This document shows, in pieces, positions 24,107 to 35,407 of a DNA stretch of 64,000 nt. Below the pieces are notes generated by a model, which searched no databases, was not told the origin of the DNA, and worked only from the letters and a program-made list of their open reading frames with translations. This DNA is from Heterodera schachtii (Eukaryota; Nematoda; Chromadorea; Rhabditida; Heteroderidae). A program made the translations under genes and the position numbers. The stretch lies in NCBI GenBank assembly GCA_023374025.1, contig SIJG01000029.1:1398228-1462227 (forward strand), in the 5' to 3' direction. How positions within the stretch are numbered: position 1 is the first letter of the stretch; every line of letters begins with the position of its first letter.

Positions 24107-26602
24107 TTAATATGGGAACAATTGATGTGATTCGACAGGCCCTTTTGTGCCTATTTTGGCTAGCACGGGAGGAAATACTTTGTCGAAATTCGGGTCCAAC
24201 ACATTTGAAATATAACTGAGCAATCGCCGATATTTGGCGCCCGCGTTGAAAAGGCATTCGATCAGTCCCATAAGTTCCACGTACCGTAGGGCCCCCGCTG
24301 CGGGACCGTAATTGGTCTAAACGAGAAAAAAACATTTGTCGTTTCGTAAATTCTGCCAGATGGGACTTTTTTCTAGTACTGGCGATACCGGTACTAACCG
24401 GTAAAGTAAAAATTAATGAAATTATCCAAGGAATTGAGGAAAATAGACAGGAATATTTTCAAAAACATATTATACTTATCCAATTTCATAACAATTATTT
24501 ATTTTTATAATTATTATGTTCATAAATTTAAAAAAAACTAAAAAATCTTTTCAATTTGCACCTGTACAACACTCATTAATAATGCAGCGTATTTCTCCGC
24601 TTCGCTGCGCAACAATTTTTGTGCCTGATCACTAAGCCCAGGCGACACTTAAATATTAAAACATTTAAACAGTGCGAGGTCATTTGAATGCGCACAGTTT
24701 ATTAATCTTTTAAGAAAACAATCTAATTAAATATTTTTCAATTATAGCCAAATTAAATTAAATTTTTATTTTACGCTCTTGCTAACCCATATGTGAGTAA
24801 ATTATTGCCCTAATTAGTACAAATTCTTCATTGCTCAATTTTAAACGGGCGAATGGCTGCACGGATTTGCAAAACAATTTGTCACCCATTCCCATGGCAC
24901 TAAAATTTCAAAAATATTCAATTAAATCAAATAAATTTAAATATTCATTCACACACATAGTATCTTGCTTATAAAATGAATTTGCGAAGATCTTAATTGG
25001 CATTACACCATCTGGTGAGCACCAAACGTCACAATTTTGTTGCACCGAATAGAAACTGTTGCACAACACAAACAATGGCACCGCAATATTGCTGCACAGG
25101 GCAACCTTTGCAATGGTAATTTTTATGTAAAAAATAGAATTAAATAAATAAATATCGTATTTCCTATAATATAACTCCCCCTGGAATAAAGACTCCCACC
25201 CCTTTTTTTTGGGGGGGGGGGGGAATAAAACCCCCGGAGGGCTATATTTCAATAAATATGGTATTCTAAATTTTTAAATTTTGCTCTACCTTGTCATTGT
25301 TGCCAAGCTGCTCAAAGAATGGAAAAGTTTTGCCAACTTCGAATACAAATAACAATTCCATGACCACGGGTGCTGGCCTTATAAAGAAGGGCCCAAACTG
25401 CCGTGCTTTTTCAAGAAATATTGCTGGAACTGCTTGTTTCGGTTTAGTCTTAATTCCAAGATTCTTCCATTTTTATGAATTCTCTCTTACCGAAAACTTG
25501 TTTACTAATTCGATCAAATTCTTTTTTCGTGAAAAAATTGACTCAAAGGTATCACATTGTGTGTAAAATAATTCTGGAATTGGTGTCTCTGAGTAGCGAA
25601 TTCGGCGCACTTTCTCCTCAATTTGCAGCAAATTTTTCATCACAATAACATTGATCAACTGCTTTAGTTCTGGTGCCTAAAATGCATAATTTGTTGTTGT
25701 TTTATCTGTGTTTTTTGTGGCGAAGTTGAAATTTGGTAAATGTGTGTAAATATTTTTTACCCAAAGGCTGTTTTTCCGAAAAAATTTGAACTAACAAGAC
25801 TTTTTTATAAAACATACACCTTAAAATAGAGTTTGGAATTTGGATTTTGCTCTTCTCCGTCTCCACTGACAACCGAGTTGAGGACGGCACTTTTTCCTGG
25901 GTGCTCTTTCATTCGTTCCACAAATGCCATTATTAGTTCGTTATTCAATTTTGTTGAAATCCTTAGCGGGTTCATTCCGACCGTTAAGCATTTGTACAGT
26001 CGGCATCGTTTGCATGATGCAAAATCTTATAAAACTTTTAATAAAAAAAATAAATATTTTCCAAAGGTCTTAAAAATGAGCAAATCTTTTAAATTTAGCT
26101 TTAAAAACGTTTACCCATAATTCAGTTTTTCAAAATATCATTAAAAAAGCATTTTTTTATTATTTTTTCATAATTATGATTTTTTAACCTTTTTCAGTTT
26201 CGCACTCTACGCCATTTTTGCATATGTATTCCTTCATCAACGAAATTGTGCGACGAAAAAAATGTCTGCAACCTGTAATTTTTAAAGAATCCAATTCGTG
26301 TGTTTGGATTTTTTAAAATTAAATTGATTTAACCCAGAGGACTCCCAAGTGTGTTTATTTCTAAGATTTGTGCTTATTTCAGCATTACGTGCTTATTTTG
26401 TGCTTTGCTTATTTTTAGATTTGAACATAAAAACAAAAAAATTTGAGTGACTGTTGTGACTTATCAATTTTTATTGAAGCGAATATTTGAAAAATTGGTT
26501 ACTTTCACAACATTTGATCCCATAATAAAAGTATTGACATGGACAATTGCACACCGCACATTTTGAGAAATAAAGTGACTTTTTGCCAGAGATAATCTTC
26601 AT
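24107..26602 (-). CDS. Nuclear hormone receptor, copy B (nine exons)
   Basis: Same nine-exon structure as copy A on the opposite strand. Exons in reading order: 26503-26602, 26189-26272, 25820-26025, 25491-25676, 25290-25463, 24957-25105, 24787-24899, 24562-24647, 24107-24316, joining to 435 codons without a stop. Finger 1 reads CAVCNCPCQYFYYGIKCCES and finger 2 CKNGVEC...CKRCRLYKC. The ligand-domain signature is FEVGKTFPFFEQLGNNDK and the last exon ends KGPVESHQLFPY. All splice junctions are GT/AG by eye, including the suspicious fourth intron of about 27 bases seen in copy A. Together with copy A it forms a head-on inverted duplication, so cross-mapping of reads or transcripts between them is likely. 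Exon 8 is the same sequence as in copy A. Confidence 0.85.
25150..25260. repeat. Homopolymer-rich insertion in intron 5 of receptor B
   Basis: TATAACTCCCCCTGG ... a run of about 13 G ... CCGGAGGGCTATATTTC. The same kind of element, expanded, is in intron 5 of copy C (about 29735-29905), and its left end (ATATAGCCTCCCGAATGG) remains in copy A at 17459. Confidence 0.6.
26335..26453. repeat. AATAAGCAC-type insertion in intron 1 of receptor B
   Basis: Inverted counterpart of the insertion in copy A (AGTGTGTTTATTTCTAAGAT, then GTGCTTATTTCAGC). It is shorter than in copy A and absent from copy C. Confidence 0.55.
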
Positions 26603-26894
26603 CTTTTAAAATTCATAAAACATATAAAATTATGCAAACATAATAAAAAATATTAAAATAAAATGAATATATAAAATAAATATGCTTTATGAATAAAAAT
26701 AAGGCAAAATGAATCCATATCCTATTAAAAAATTATTTTGTGAGTGAAATTGGAAATAGAATATGTCAGTCACTAAAATAGCCCTGTGAATATCAAATTG
26801 ATTTTATCGCGAAAGAGAGAAATGAAAAAAAGAAATTACTAATTTCTAATCATGGGATTTCTTTTTTTAAAATTACCCATATTTATACTGTTTA

Positions 26895-27465
26895 ATTCAT
26901 ATATATTAATGGGGCCAAGGCGTGTTTCTGCTCTATCACTGAGCGCGAAATGTTACGGGAGAGGGCGAGGAAACGCCTTGACCCAGAGAATTGGGTCATC
27001 CTAATGCCCCATGGTAATTCAACGGCACAGGGTGCTGTGGAGAAATATCACATCGGTGTTGGTTGACGAGATCACGTTTTCAGGCGCGCTTGTATTACGA
27101 ATCTATGCCAGTGCATTTGCTCTCTTCCATCTTTTCTGTTGCACTTGCCGATGGCCGATCGCCTTTGCTTGCCCGCATAACCGAGCACCAAATGGTAATG
27201 ACGGAAAAAAGTCATGGAAGGAAATCTTGAAGGACGAGAATGACGCATCTACCGGAGCTGATTAAACGGACAATTTGTCAAAGAGATGGGCAAAAATAAT
27301 GCTGACGAATTTTCCGTGATCCCTAAGAGCGGGGATATTGAACCTTGAACCTTTCAACAACCTGAATTATGAAGCTCATTAAGAAGTATAAATGTGCTTT
27401 AATAATTGAAAAACCAAAGGGGGTTATACCCGTGTGGTTCCAAAAGTGCAAAATTTATTTGTGAA
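26895..27465. other. GC-richer island between receptors B and C
   Basis: Contains an inverted pair GGCCAAGGCGTGTTTC (26918) / GGAAACGCCTTGACCC (26971), a possible hairpin. An 84-codon + frame at 27011-27265 ends KKSWKEILKDENDASTGAD. The last third (TCATGGAAGGAAATCTTGAA, then GGACGAGAATGACGCAT) reappears on the opposite strand at about 31756-31800. I recognise no protein family. It could be a remnant of a gene or repeat carried by the duplication. Confidence 0.35.
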
Positions 27466-27654
27466 TCAAACTTTCTGCCATCGACACTGTGGTGAAGACA
27501 ATCCGCAAATTCTGAGTACAAATTCGCTACTTTGTTCTTTCGTTAAGCGTGGTCGAACTTCGAAATTCTTACAATAAGTCTCAATTTCCTTCACATCGTC
27601 TTGTGTCTCAAACTTGCTTATTATTTCTTCGTTCGAAATTTTGGAAATAAACAA
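27466..27654 (-). other. Short unassigned open frame
   Basis: 62 codons: MFISKISNEEIISKFETQDD, then VKEIETYCKNFEVRPRL and a Cys-containing end. Codon use looks more coding-like than most short frames here, but there is no splice partner or family I can name. It may be an exon of a lost gene next to the receptor units. Confidence 0.3.
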
Positions 27655-28147
27655 ATGTTTAATAGGTTTTTATTTCGCTTTTAGAGCAAAAATTCCATGT
27701 CCAAGATTTTCTTATCCGCCGAATAAATATTATATAAATTTTCGATTTTTTATATCTCAATAGGATGGAATGAAAATTGGGATTAGCCATTCGGCTTAAT
27801 ATTTTAATTAAATCCTTTCTCTAAACATAAATGATCAAAAATAAATGATGCAAAATGATGAAAACAAATAAAAATAACTTTGAAATGGAAATTTAGAAGA
27901 AAATTCTAAATTTCGAAGTGTGAAAATAAATTGAAAAAAAAGATGCATAGAAAGAAAATGGAAAGAAATTTTAAATTATTTTATTTGTTTAAGCATATAG
28001 GATTATTCGATAAATATTCTCATTTCCCGCGCCATTCATTTTGCCCGCAAACACTTCAGTTATTATTGTCTCCCTGTGTTTCCATCGTGTCGATGATTTC
28101 ACCGTTTAAAGAATACGAGATTTGGTGATGTAGAACATAAAAGGTAA

Positions 28148-28218
28148 CTGGACCGGTGGGACTCGAACCCACGACCCGAGCAATCCGTGCCGTGCTCTAA
28201 CCGACTGAGCTACGGGCG
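28148..28218 (-). tRNA. tRNA-like sequence, probably a pseudogene
   Basis: On the - strand the D arm reads TAGCTCAGTCGGTTAGAGC and the T arm GTGGGTTCGAGTCCCAC with a perfect five-pair stem; both internal Pol III boxes (A and B) look intact. The acceptor stem (GCGCCCG against CGGTCCA) pairs only partly and the anticodon stem (CGGCA against CTCGG) does not pair well, so no reliable anticodon can be given. It sits inside the downstream part of the receptor C duplication unit and is absent from the equivalent positions of units A and B. It is most likely a tRNA pseudogene or the head of a tRNA-derived short element. Confidence 0.55.
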
Positions 28219-28506
28219 CTCACTATGTTCTCCCATTACTTTATCCCACTTTCTCCCACACTCCGTTTCATTCTTGCATCACAGTGAGCAATATGGGAAG
28301 GATACATGGCCCAGGAATCCGATGGTGAAATCCCCAATTCATGTGAATTAATCTCTTTATTCTCTACGACTTCCAACCAGATAATTAATTACAGTATTAA
28401 GTACATATATTTATGTAAATGTCATCTGAAACTAATTTAAAATTCAAGATTTTCAGGAATTTGTAAATTTTTATCAACAAAATAATACAACACTGAAATA
28501 ATTTCG

Positions 28507-31422
28507 TTAATATGGGAACAATTGATGTGTCTCGACAGGACCTTTTGTGTATATTTTGGCCAGCACGGGAGGAAATACTTTGTCGAAATTCGGGTCCAAT
28601 ACATTTGAAATGTAAGTGTGCATTTGGCGATATTTGGCGCCCGTGTTGAAAAGGCATTCGATCAGTCCCATAAGTTCCACGTACCGTAGGGCCCCCGCTG
28701 CGGGACCGTAATTGGTCTAAATGGGAAGAATGATGATTGGTCGTTTCGTAAATTCTGCCAGCATGGGACTGTTTCTAGTAACGGCGATACCGGTACTAAC
28801 CGGTAATTATTCGCGCTTGTAAAAATGGGAATTTCAGAGAATGAAAATATCCAGGAAAATAGAATGGAATATTTTCAAAAACATATTATACTTCTCCAAT
28901 TTCATAAATAATTATTTCTTTTTATTATTATTAATTTTTGTAGATTTGGAGGAAAAGCCCCATTTTAGAGTACATCTATAAAAAAATAAATTTACACTAT
29001 TTTTAATAAATGCCAAAAAATCCTTAAATATTTTTAAAACCCAAAAATTGTTTCAAAAAGAACCATTTACCTGCAAAAAACTCATTAACAACGCAGAATA
29101 TTTCTCCGCTTCGAAGTACAACAATTTTTGTGCCTGATCACTGAGCCCTGGCGAAACTTAAAATGTAAAACATTTAAACAGCGGGAGGTCATTTGAATGC
29201 GCACAGTTTAGTAATCTTTTATTAAAACAATCAAATTAAAATTATTTTTTATTACATTCAATAGACCAATTCATTCTTTTTTACAATCGCTTCGACTCGA
29301 ATTAAATTCAAATTAAATTTAACTCATAAAATATATTGTTTTTTAGGCTTTTGCTGACCCATATGTGAGTAAATGATCGCCCGAATTAGTACAAATTCTT
29401 CATTGCTCAGTTTTAAACGGACGAATGGCTGGACGGCATTACAAAACAATTTTTCACCCATTCCCATGGCACTAAAATTTCAAATATATTTAATTAAATG
29501 AAAATAAATTTTAAATAATGATTCACAAACATTGAATCTTGCTTAAAAAATGAATCCTCGAAGATCTTAATTGGCATTACACCATCTGGTGTGCACAGAA
29601 CGTCACATTTTTGTTGCACCGAATAGAAACTGCTGCACAACACATACAATGGCATCGCAATATTACTACACAAGGCAATCTTTGCAATGGGAATTTTATA
29701 TAAAAAATTAAATAAATAATACAATATTTTCTAAAATATAGCCCCCCCCCCCCTGAAAGAAAGACCCACCCCCCCCCCCCTTTTTTTTGGGGGGGGGAGG
29801 GTTTCGAAGTAAAGCCCCCTAGAATTAGAGCCCCCTCAGAAATAAAGCCACCCTTTTGATGGCGGTTGAAAGATAAAGCCCTCGGGGGTTCTATTTCAAG
29901 GAACAAGGAAATTTTTGTTATTTTTTTTAATTTGCTTGTACCTTGTCATTATTGTCAAGCTGTTCAAAGAATGGAAAAGTTTTGCCAATTTCGAACACAC
30001 ATAACAAATCCATGACCACGGGTGCTGGCCTTACACAGAATGGTCCAAACTGACGTACTTTTTCAAGATATGTTGCTGGAACTGCTTGGACCGGTTTTGT
30101 CTTAATTCCAAGGATTCGTTCATTTTTTATGAATTCGCATTTACCGAAAATTTATTGGCCAATTCAAGTAAATTCAATTTTCGTGAAAGAATTGGCTCAA
30201 GTGTGTCACATTGTGTGTAAAATGATGCTGGGATTGGGGTCTTTGAGTAGCGAATTCGGCGAACTTTTTGCTCAATTTGCAGCAGATTTTTGATCACAAT
30301 CAAATTGATTCAACTCTTTTTGTTCCGGTGCCTAAAATGCATAATATTTTTCTTTTTTTTCTAGTGACATTGAATATTGGAATTCCAATTTTAACATTTG
30401 ATCGAAAAAAACCCTTTTTGGGAGTTTGGTATCTATTTTTTCAATTTAATGAAATCCCGCAGGTCGCCCGGGAAAATTAAGATATTTTTAACGAAACTTT
30501 TTGGTCAATTTGAAGCAAATTTTTCATGATCAACTTCTTTTGTTCCAGTGCCTAAAATGCAGAATTGTTGTTGTTTTATCTGTATTTTTTTTTGTAGTGA
30601 AGTTCCAAGTTAGTAAATGTGTACAAATTTTTTGTGCTGATTTTCCGGAAAAAAAATATTTTGAAAATTTTCAATAAAGCTCCTTAAAACAGAGTTTGAA
30701 ATTTGAAATTTGCCCTTCTCCGTCTCTTGTGACAACCGATTTGAGGACGGCACTTTTTTCTGGATGCTCTTTCATTAGTTCCACAAAGGCCATTATTTGT
30801 TCGCTACTGAATTTCGTTGAGCAAATTCCTTGCGGGTTTATTCCGACCATTAAGCATTTGTACAGTCGGCATCGCTTACATGATGCCAAATCTTACAATA
30901 AAAGTTTAATGAAAAATATTAGGTCTCTCGAGAATATTTTTTTTTAATATAATTCAAATATTTGATAATTTCTTTGAAAATTAGTTTTAGAAAATGCTTA
31001 CTCGTTTTATTTTAATAAAAGATCGTTAAAAATAAGGCAAATTTTTTTATTATTTCATTATTAAATTTAGGTATATTACGCTTTTTAACTTTTTTCATCT
31101 TCGCACTCTCCGCCATTTTTGCATTTGTATTCCTTCATAATCGAAATTGTGCGACGAAAAAAATGTCTGCAACCTGTAATTTTTAAGGCATATTATTTCC
31201 GTGGGGTTTTTCAATTAAATTTTAAAATTTAAATTAAATTGAAATTTTGCTTAAATAATTTTATTTTTTTTTCTAAATTTTTGTTCGTTTTTTCCTTTAT
31301 ATCATTCATTTAAATTTTATACTTGCGCAACACTTGACCCCATAATATTGATATTGACACTGACAATTGCACACCGCACATTTTGAGAGATAAAGGGACT
31401 TTTTGTCAGAGTTAGGCTTCAT
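28507..31422 (-). pseudogene. Nuclear hormone receptor, copy C (decaying)
   Basis: Nine exons equivalent to copies A and B are recognisable (start at 31422, zinc fingers CAVCNCQCQYQYYGVKCCAS and CKNGGEC...CKRCRLYKC, ligand-domain signature FEIGKTFPFFEQLDNNDK, end KGPVETHQLFPY at 28507). Two lesions break it. The donor after exon 3 reads AAG/GAGC instead of AAG/GTG, so the frame runs into TGA at once. Exon 4 (about 30145-30330) has one extra A (GTTGAATC against GTTGATC in copy A), which shifts the frame. Exon 4 is also partly duplicated (30500-30556). Other exons still look conserved, so the decay is recent, or the lesions are assembly errors. Confidence 0.8.
29735..29905. repeat. AATAAAGCCCCC-iterated element in intron 5 of receptor C
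   Basis: Begins TATAGCC followed by a long C run, repeats variants of GAAATAAAGCCCCC, and ends GGGGGTTCTATTTCAA. It contains C and G homopolymers of 9-14. A related element is at the same place in copy B and, as a stub, in copy A, so it predates the three-way duplication. Confidence 0.65.
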
Positions 31423-31962
31423 CTTTTAAAATTCTTAAAGCACATAAAATTACGCAACCTATTAAAAATAATTAAATAAAATAGTAAAAAAAGAGAATAT
31501 GTAAAATAAAATTTGCTTTATGAAATAAAAAGGCAAAAATAATCCATATCACTAAAAAATTATTATTATTTTATGAGTTAGAAATGGTAAATGGAAATAT
31601 TTGTTAAAGTAAGCCCATGTCGATGTGAATGTCAAATTGATTTTATCGCGAAAGATGTAAATGGAAAAAAAGAAATTACAAATTTTACTGATGGGATTTC
31701 TTTTTTCTCTTAATTAACATATTTATACCTATTTTGTCTATTTAATCAGCCCCCGGCAAATGAGTCATTCTCGTCCTTCCAGACTTCCTTCCATCATTTT
31801 TTTTCCTTCATTCATGTTTCGCCGCTCAGGGAAGCTCATCCCTTGCTCGACATTTATCCGATTTTAACAGTTTCATGGCACAGCGAGAAGTGCGCAGGCA
31901 TAGAAGGCAAAAAATAGTTTTGTAATAAAAGAATAATAGAAAGCCAAATTTTCAACAAAAAA
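31423..31962. other. Upstream flank of receptor C and shared GC island
   Basis: 31423-31700 matches the upstream flank of copies A and B. 31745-31925 is GC-richer and shares an inverted match with 27190-27250 (CATTCTCGTCCTTCCAGACT). No gene is supported. Confidence 0.45.
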
Positions 31963-32040
31963 AAAGAGAAAATCAAAAAATGGCATTAAAATTCATAATT
32001 CAAATTACATAAAAACATTTTAATTTAATCACTCAACAAA

Positions 32041-32728
32041 TCACTGTTCTTCTTCTGATATTTCTTCTCCGAATTGTTTCTCCCATCTGAAAATGGTTGA
32101 TCGATCAATTTTCAATGTTTTTGAAATTTCCTTGTCACTAATTGCCGGATTTTCTCTTTTTATTTCCCAATATTTTTTCATTTTTTCCATTTTTTCTTTC
32201 TCCGTTATTCTTTTATTGCAAATGCCAAATTGTTTAATCCATCTCGCAATTGTTCTATAACTTATTCCAATTTTCTTACAAATTTCGACATAATTTTGTT
32301 TCCATTCTTTTGTTGAATACTTTCTTCCTTTTTGTTTTAATTCATTTTTCATTTCCATGAATTTTTGAACAATTTCAATTTTTTCTTCATCAGTTTTTGG
32401 TTTGTTTTTATAGAGGCCAAATTCTTTAATCCATTTTTGAATATAACTTCGGTTTGACCCCAACTTTTTCGCTATTTTCTGTTCGATTTTATGTCTTTCT
32501 TTTTTTGAATATTTTCTTCCTTTTTGTTTAATTTTCTCTTTTATTTTATTATATTTAGCAATTATTTCTCTTTTTTTCTGCTCATTCCGTTCTTTTTTCT
32601 TCCCATTTTTCTCCAAATATTTCATCAAATGATTTTTGCGGTAATTTTTTATTTTCAATTTTTATTTGATGAATTTCGGCGATCAAAAATATAATTGGAA
32701 TTAATAATAGGCAGAATTTCATTTTCAT
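32041..32728 (-). pseudogene. Secreted HTH-family gene with single-base frameshift
   Basis: Read from the ATG at 32728 it matches the intact gene at 37627-38313 nearly identically (MKMKFCLLLIPIIFLIAEIH at the start; RSTIFRWEKQFGEEISEEEQ at the end) but is 688 instead of 687 bases. The extra base is an A in the A run after GGGAAG (near 32601), in the stretch for KWEEKERNEQ. It throws the signal peptide out of frame with the three HTH units. With so little other divergence this is either a very recent inactivation or a homopolymer sequencing error. If the extra base is not real, both arms encode functional twins. Confidence 0.8.
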
Positions 32729-32783
32729 TACAAATATTCAAAAATGTTAATAATTGCAATTTTGATTTATTATTTTTCATTTT

Positions 32784-32826
32784 TGTTGGTGTCAAAATCG
32801 TCTTTCTACTGATTTCCTGTAAAATA
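32784..32826 (-). promoter_or_regulatory. Shared 5' block of the HTH family
   Basis: Same as the block at 37531-37571, in mirror orientation: TTTTACAGGAAATCAGTAG, then AAAGACGATTTTGACACC. Confidence 0.6.
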
Positions 32827-32915
32827 AAAATCCTACTTGTAAATTAATAATAATTTTGATTATGAGTAATTTTTCTACTGATTATGAAAAAATAAAATTA
32901 TTAAAATTCATAAAT

Positions 32916-33269
32916 TTAATTACAGAAAAACACTTTAAATTGATTTAAAATGCTATTTCGACTAATTATAAGGGTTTTTGCAATTTCCTTGTCACTAATT
33001 GCCGGATTTTCTCTTTTTATTTCCCAATATTTTTTCATTTTTTCTATTTTTTCTTTTCCATTATTTTCCTCCGTTATTCTACAGCGAATTCCAAATTGTT
33101 TCTTCCATTTATGAATTGTAATTTGGCTTCCTCCGATTTTCTTGCAAACTTCTACATAATTTTGTTGCCATTCTTTTCTTGAATATTTTCTTTTATGCTT
33201 ATATTCATTTTTAATTTCCATGAATTTTTGAACAATTCAATTTAAAATGAATAATTGGCACAATTTCAT
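32916..33269 (-). pseudogene. HTH-family copy with internal deletion
   Basis: Starts MKLCQLFILN at 33269, then a stop, then IVQKFMEIKNEYKHK, so the first HTH unit and the FDEIFGEKW region are deleted. Units 2 and 3 follow (VCKKIGGSQITIHKWKKQFG; SDKEIAKTLIISRNSIL), after which the end is replaced by NQFKVFFCN. It lies directly upstream of the 31963-32893 arm in the same orientation. Not functional. Confidence 0.7.
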
Positions 33270-34526
33270 TTCTTTTAAATGAAATTTGTCTAAAATAAAA
33301 TTTAACTTTAAATCAGAAAGAAAAATAAAAAGATGTTTTTATTTAATCGAAGAGATTCATTAAAATTTAATAAATTGGAAATGTATAAACAAATATTTAA
33401 ATAATATTATAACTAACATTCCTCTTGCCAAATATTTTTTGTAATTAATGAGATGATCGTTTTGGAATTGATTAATATTTTAATGAAAATTTAATTTTAT
33501 AAGCGTCATAATTGATCTTTTTCGTTAATATTTTCGTTATTTTGCATTATTTTGATGGAAAAATAAATAAATATTTATTACAATTATGAAGAAATTAAAA
33601 AATATTTCCTGAAATCAAAATTTTTTATTAAATAAATCAAACTCCCAATTTTTTCCACAGTTTCAATGATTTCGAAATTTCTTAGGCAAAATTTCTAAAC
33701 CAGAATAAAAAAAAAGTTTGAAGAAGTAAAATGGAGTTTTTTGAAAAAGAACTTTAAAATATGCTAATAATTCCATTTTCAATTGAAATATTTAAGTTTT
33801 TACTCTTTTTTTTTTGATACCTAATAAGCGTTAAAATTAGGGAATTAAAAATTTTACACTATTATTTTGCAAATTTTCAAAGCAAAGCACCAAAAGTGCT
33901 CCACAAATATCCGAAAATAACAGTGTCTAAAAAGAGAAATAATTGAAAATTCAATAAAGGAATTAAAAGATTTAAAAGGAATTAAAGGCACTTTTCTCAT
34001 CTTCTTCGCACTGATAATAATATTATTATATTATATTCCTACTTTTTATCATAGATTTTAATGGCTAATTAGATAATCACATTTGGAATTTTTATAAATT
34101 TGAGCGAGACCGGGAACATGACCAGGACGTGAAGCAAAAGCACTTTTTTGTTTTCAAAAAGTTCAAAAACCTGCTACAGGGGCTTTTTGGGGTCGCTGAT
34201 CACTAACATGCCAATCAATAATTTGGCAATTTAACGATCACTTTTTTCGTCTAAATGTTCATAATTATCTTTTATGTATTTGAAAATTTTTGGCTTAGAG
34301 AAAAAATATCTGTTTCAACTAGTAAACACTATTTGTACTCTCTACTAGTATTCTGTTTTTTTTTTTTTTGGGATGTGATAATTAAATTTTATTTGCCTTT
34401 TTCGGTAAAGAAATTTTGGCATTTTCTTTCCTTTCAATTTAATTTTGATTTTCAATCAGACACCCGTGTCTTCTAACCATGGCTCTTCTCTATCATGATT
34501 TGGAACGGTGCTATGTCGTTACTTAA
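33270..34526. other. AT-rich non-coding stretch
   Basis: No gene supported. A 73-codon hydrophobic frame at 34255-34476 has no start context or recognisable domain. Confidence 0.4.
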
Positions 34527-34883
34527 AAAACCATCATTATGATTTTATGAAAAATTATTTATAACTTAGCTTAAAAGCAATAAAATTTTTATTTTATCAT
34601 ATCATTCGATAGCTCTAAGTATGCTCTACCAGTCTACAAAATTTCAGAAAATTTCGTCAAGTTTCAAAAATAGTTAGGACCAAATATGCATAAAACATAC
34701 TCAAAAAACAAGGTTTTTTGAGTTCATCTAGCCATAAGCTTTTTGAAACTTGACGAAATTTTCTGAAATTTTGTAGACTGGTAGAGCATATTTAGAGCTA
34801 TCGAATGATGTGAACAAATAAAAATTTGTTTGCTGTTAAGCTAAGTTATAAATAATTTTTCATAAAATCATTATGATGGTTTT
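34527..34883. repeat. Long fold-back element (arms about 145 bases)
   Basis: Left arm 34527-34670 (AACCATCATTATGATTTTAT ... GTCTACAAAATTTCAGAAAA) is mirrored by right arm 34739-34883, nearly perfect across CTACCAGTCTACAAAATTTC. The loop is about 68 bases and contains a smaller palindrome. It is typical of a miniature inverted-repeat transposon; it may be related to the degenerate fold-back near 975-1200. Confidence 0.8.
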
Positions 34884-34989
34884 ATGTATACCCAATATTT
34901 ATTGGACGGACTAAAAATTTTCTGACATGGAATTTTTACACTTAAAAAATGAAAAAGCCATTAATTTATTATTAGACAAAACAAATCTA

Positions 34990-35290
34990 TACCTCAGTTT
35001 TTGATTTGTAGCTTTTCTGTATTTTTTGATTAAGCCCCAATTCTTTAATCCATTTTGAATACAAGTTTGTTTGTCCCTAATTTTTTCGCTATTTTTGACA
35101 TTAATTTATGCCCATTTTTTATTTGAGTATTTTCTTCCTTTTTGCTTAATTTTTTCTTTTATTTTATAATATTTTTGAATAATTTCTCTTTTTTTTCTGT
35201 TCAATTCGTAGTTTTTTCTTCTTTTTCCTCCCATTTTTTAGTTTTTTCTTCTTTTTCCTCCCATTTTTCTCCAAATATTTCATCAAAGTT
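34990..35290 (-). pseudogene. HTH-family N-terminal fragment, degenerate
   Basis: On the - strand it carries remains of FDEIFGEKWEE, the Lys-rich stretch and the first HTH unit (KWIKELGL...) in broken frames. The phrase CTTTTTCCTCCCATTTTT occurs twice, about 34 bases apart, a small internal duplication. There is no signal peptide and no C-terminal half. Confidence 0.6.
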
Positions 35291-35407
35291 ATGAATTTTT
35301 ATGGATTACACATTTTATAAAAACATTTAATTAATTGATGCTAATTCCATGCCAATTCGTTAATTAATTTATTAATAAATCGCGTTGAAAAGCATTGTTG
35401 TGCTTGA

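Larger units (their letters stand above)
31963..32893 (-). repeat. Left arm of a 0.93 kb near-identical inverted repeat
   Basis: The reverse complement matches 37460-38390 almost base for base, covering the 3' flank, the HTH-family coding region and its 5' block. Identity ends at about 32893, where TACTGATTATG is followed by different sequence. The mate is separated by about 4.6 kb. Confidence 0.85.

Noticed and set aside
28397..28716. Protein frame with RSRSGGPTVRGTYGTDRMPFQ-type sequence seen in the copies of the last receptor exon
   Set aside because: This is the wrong frame of that exon; the right frame gives NYGPAAGALRYVELMGL and keeps splice phase.
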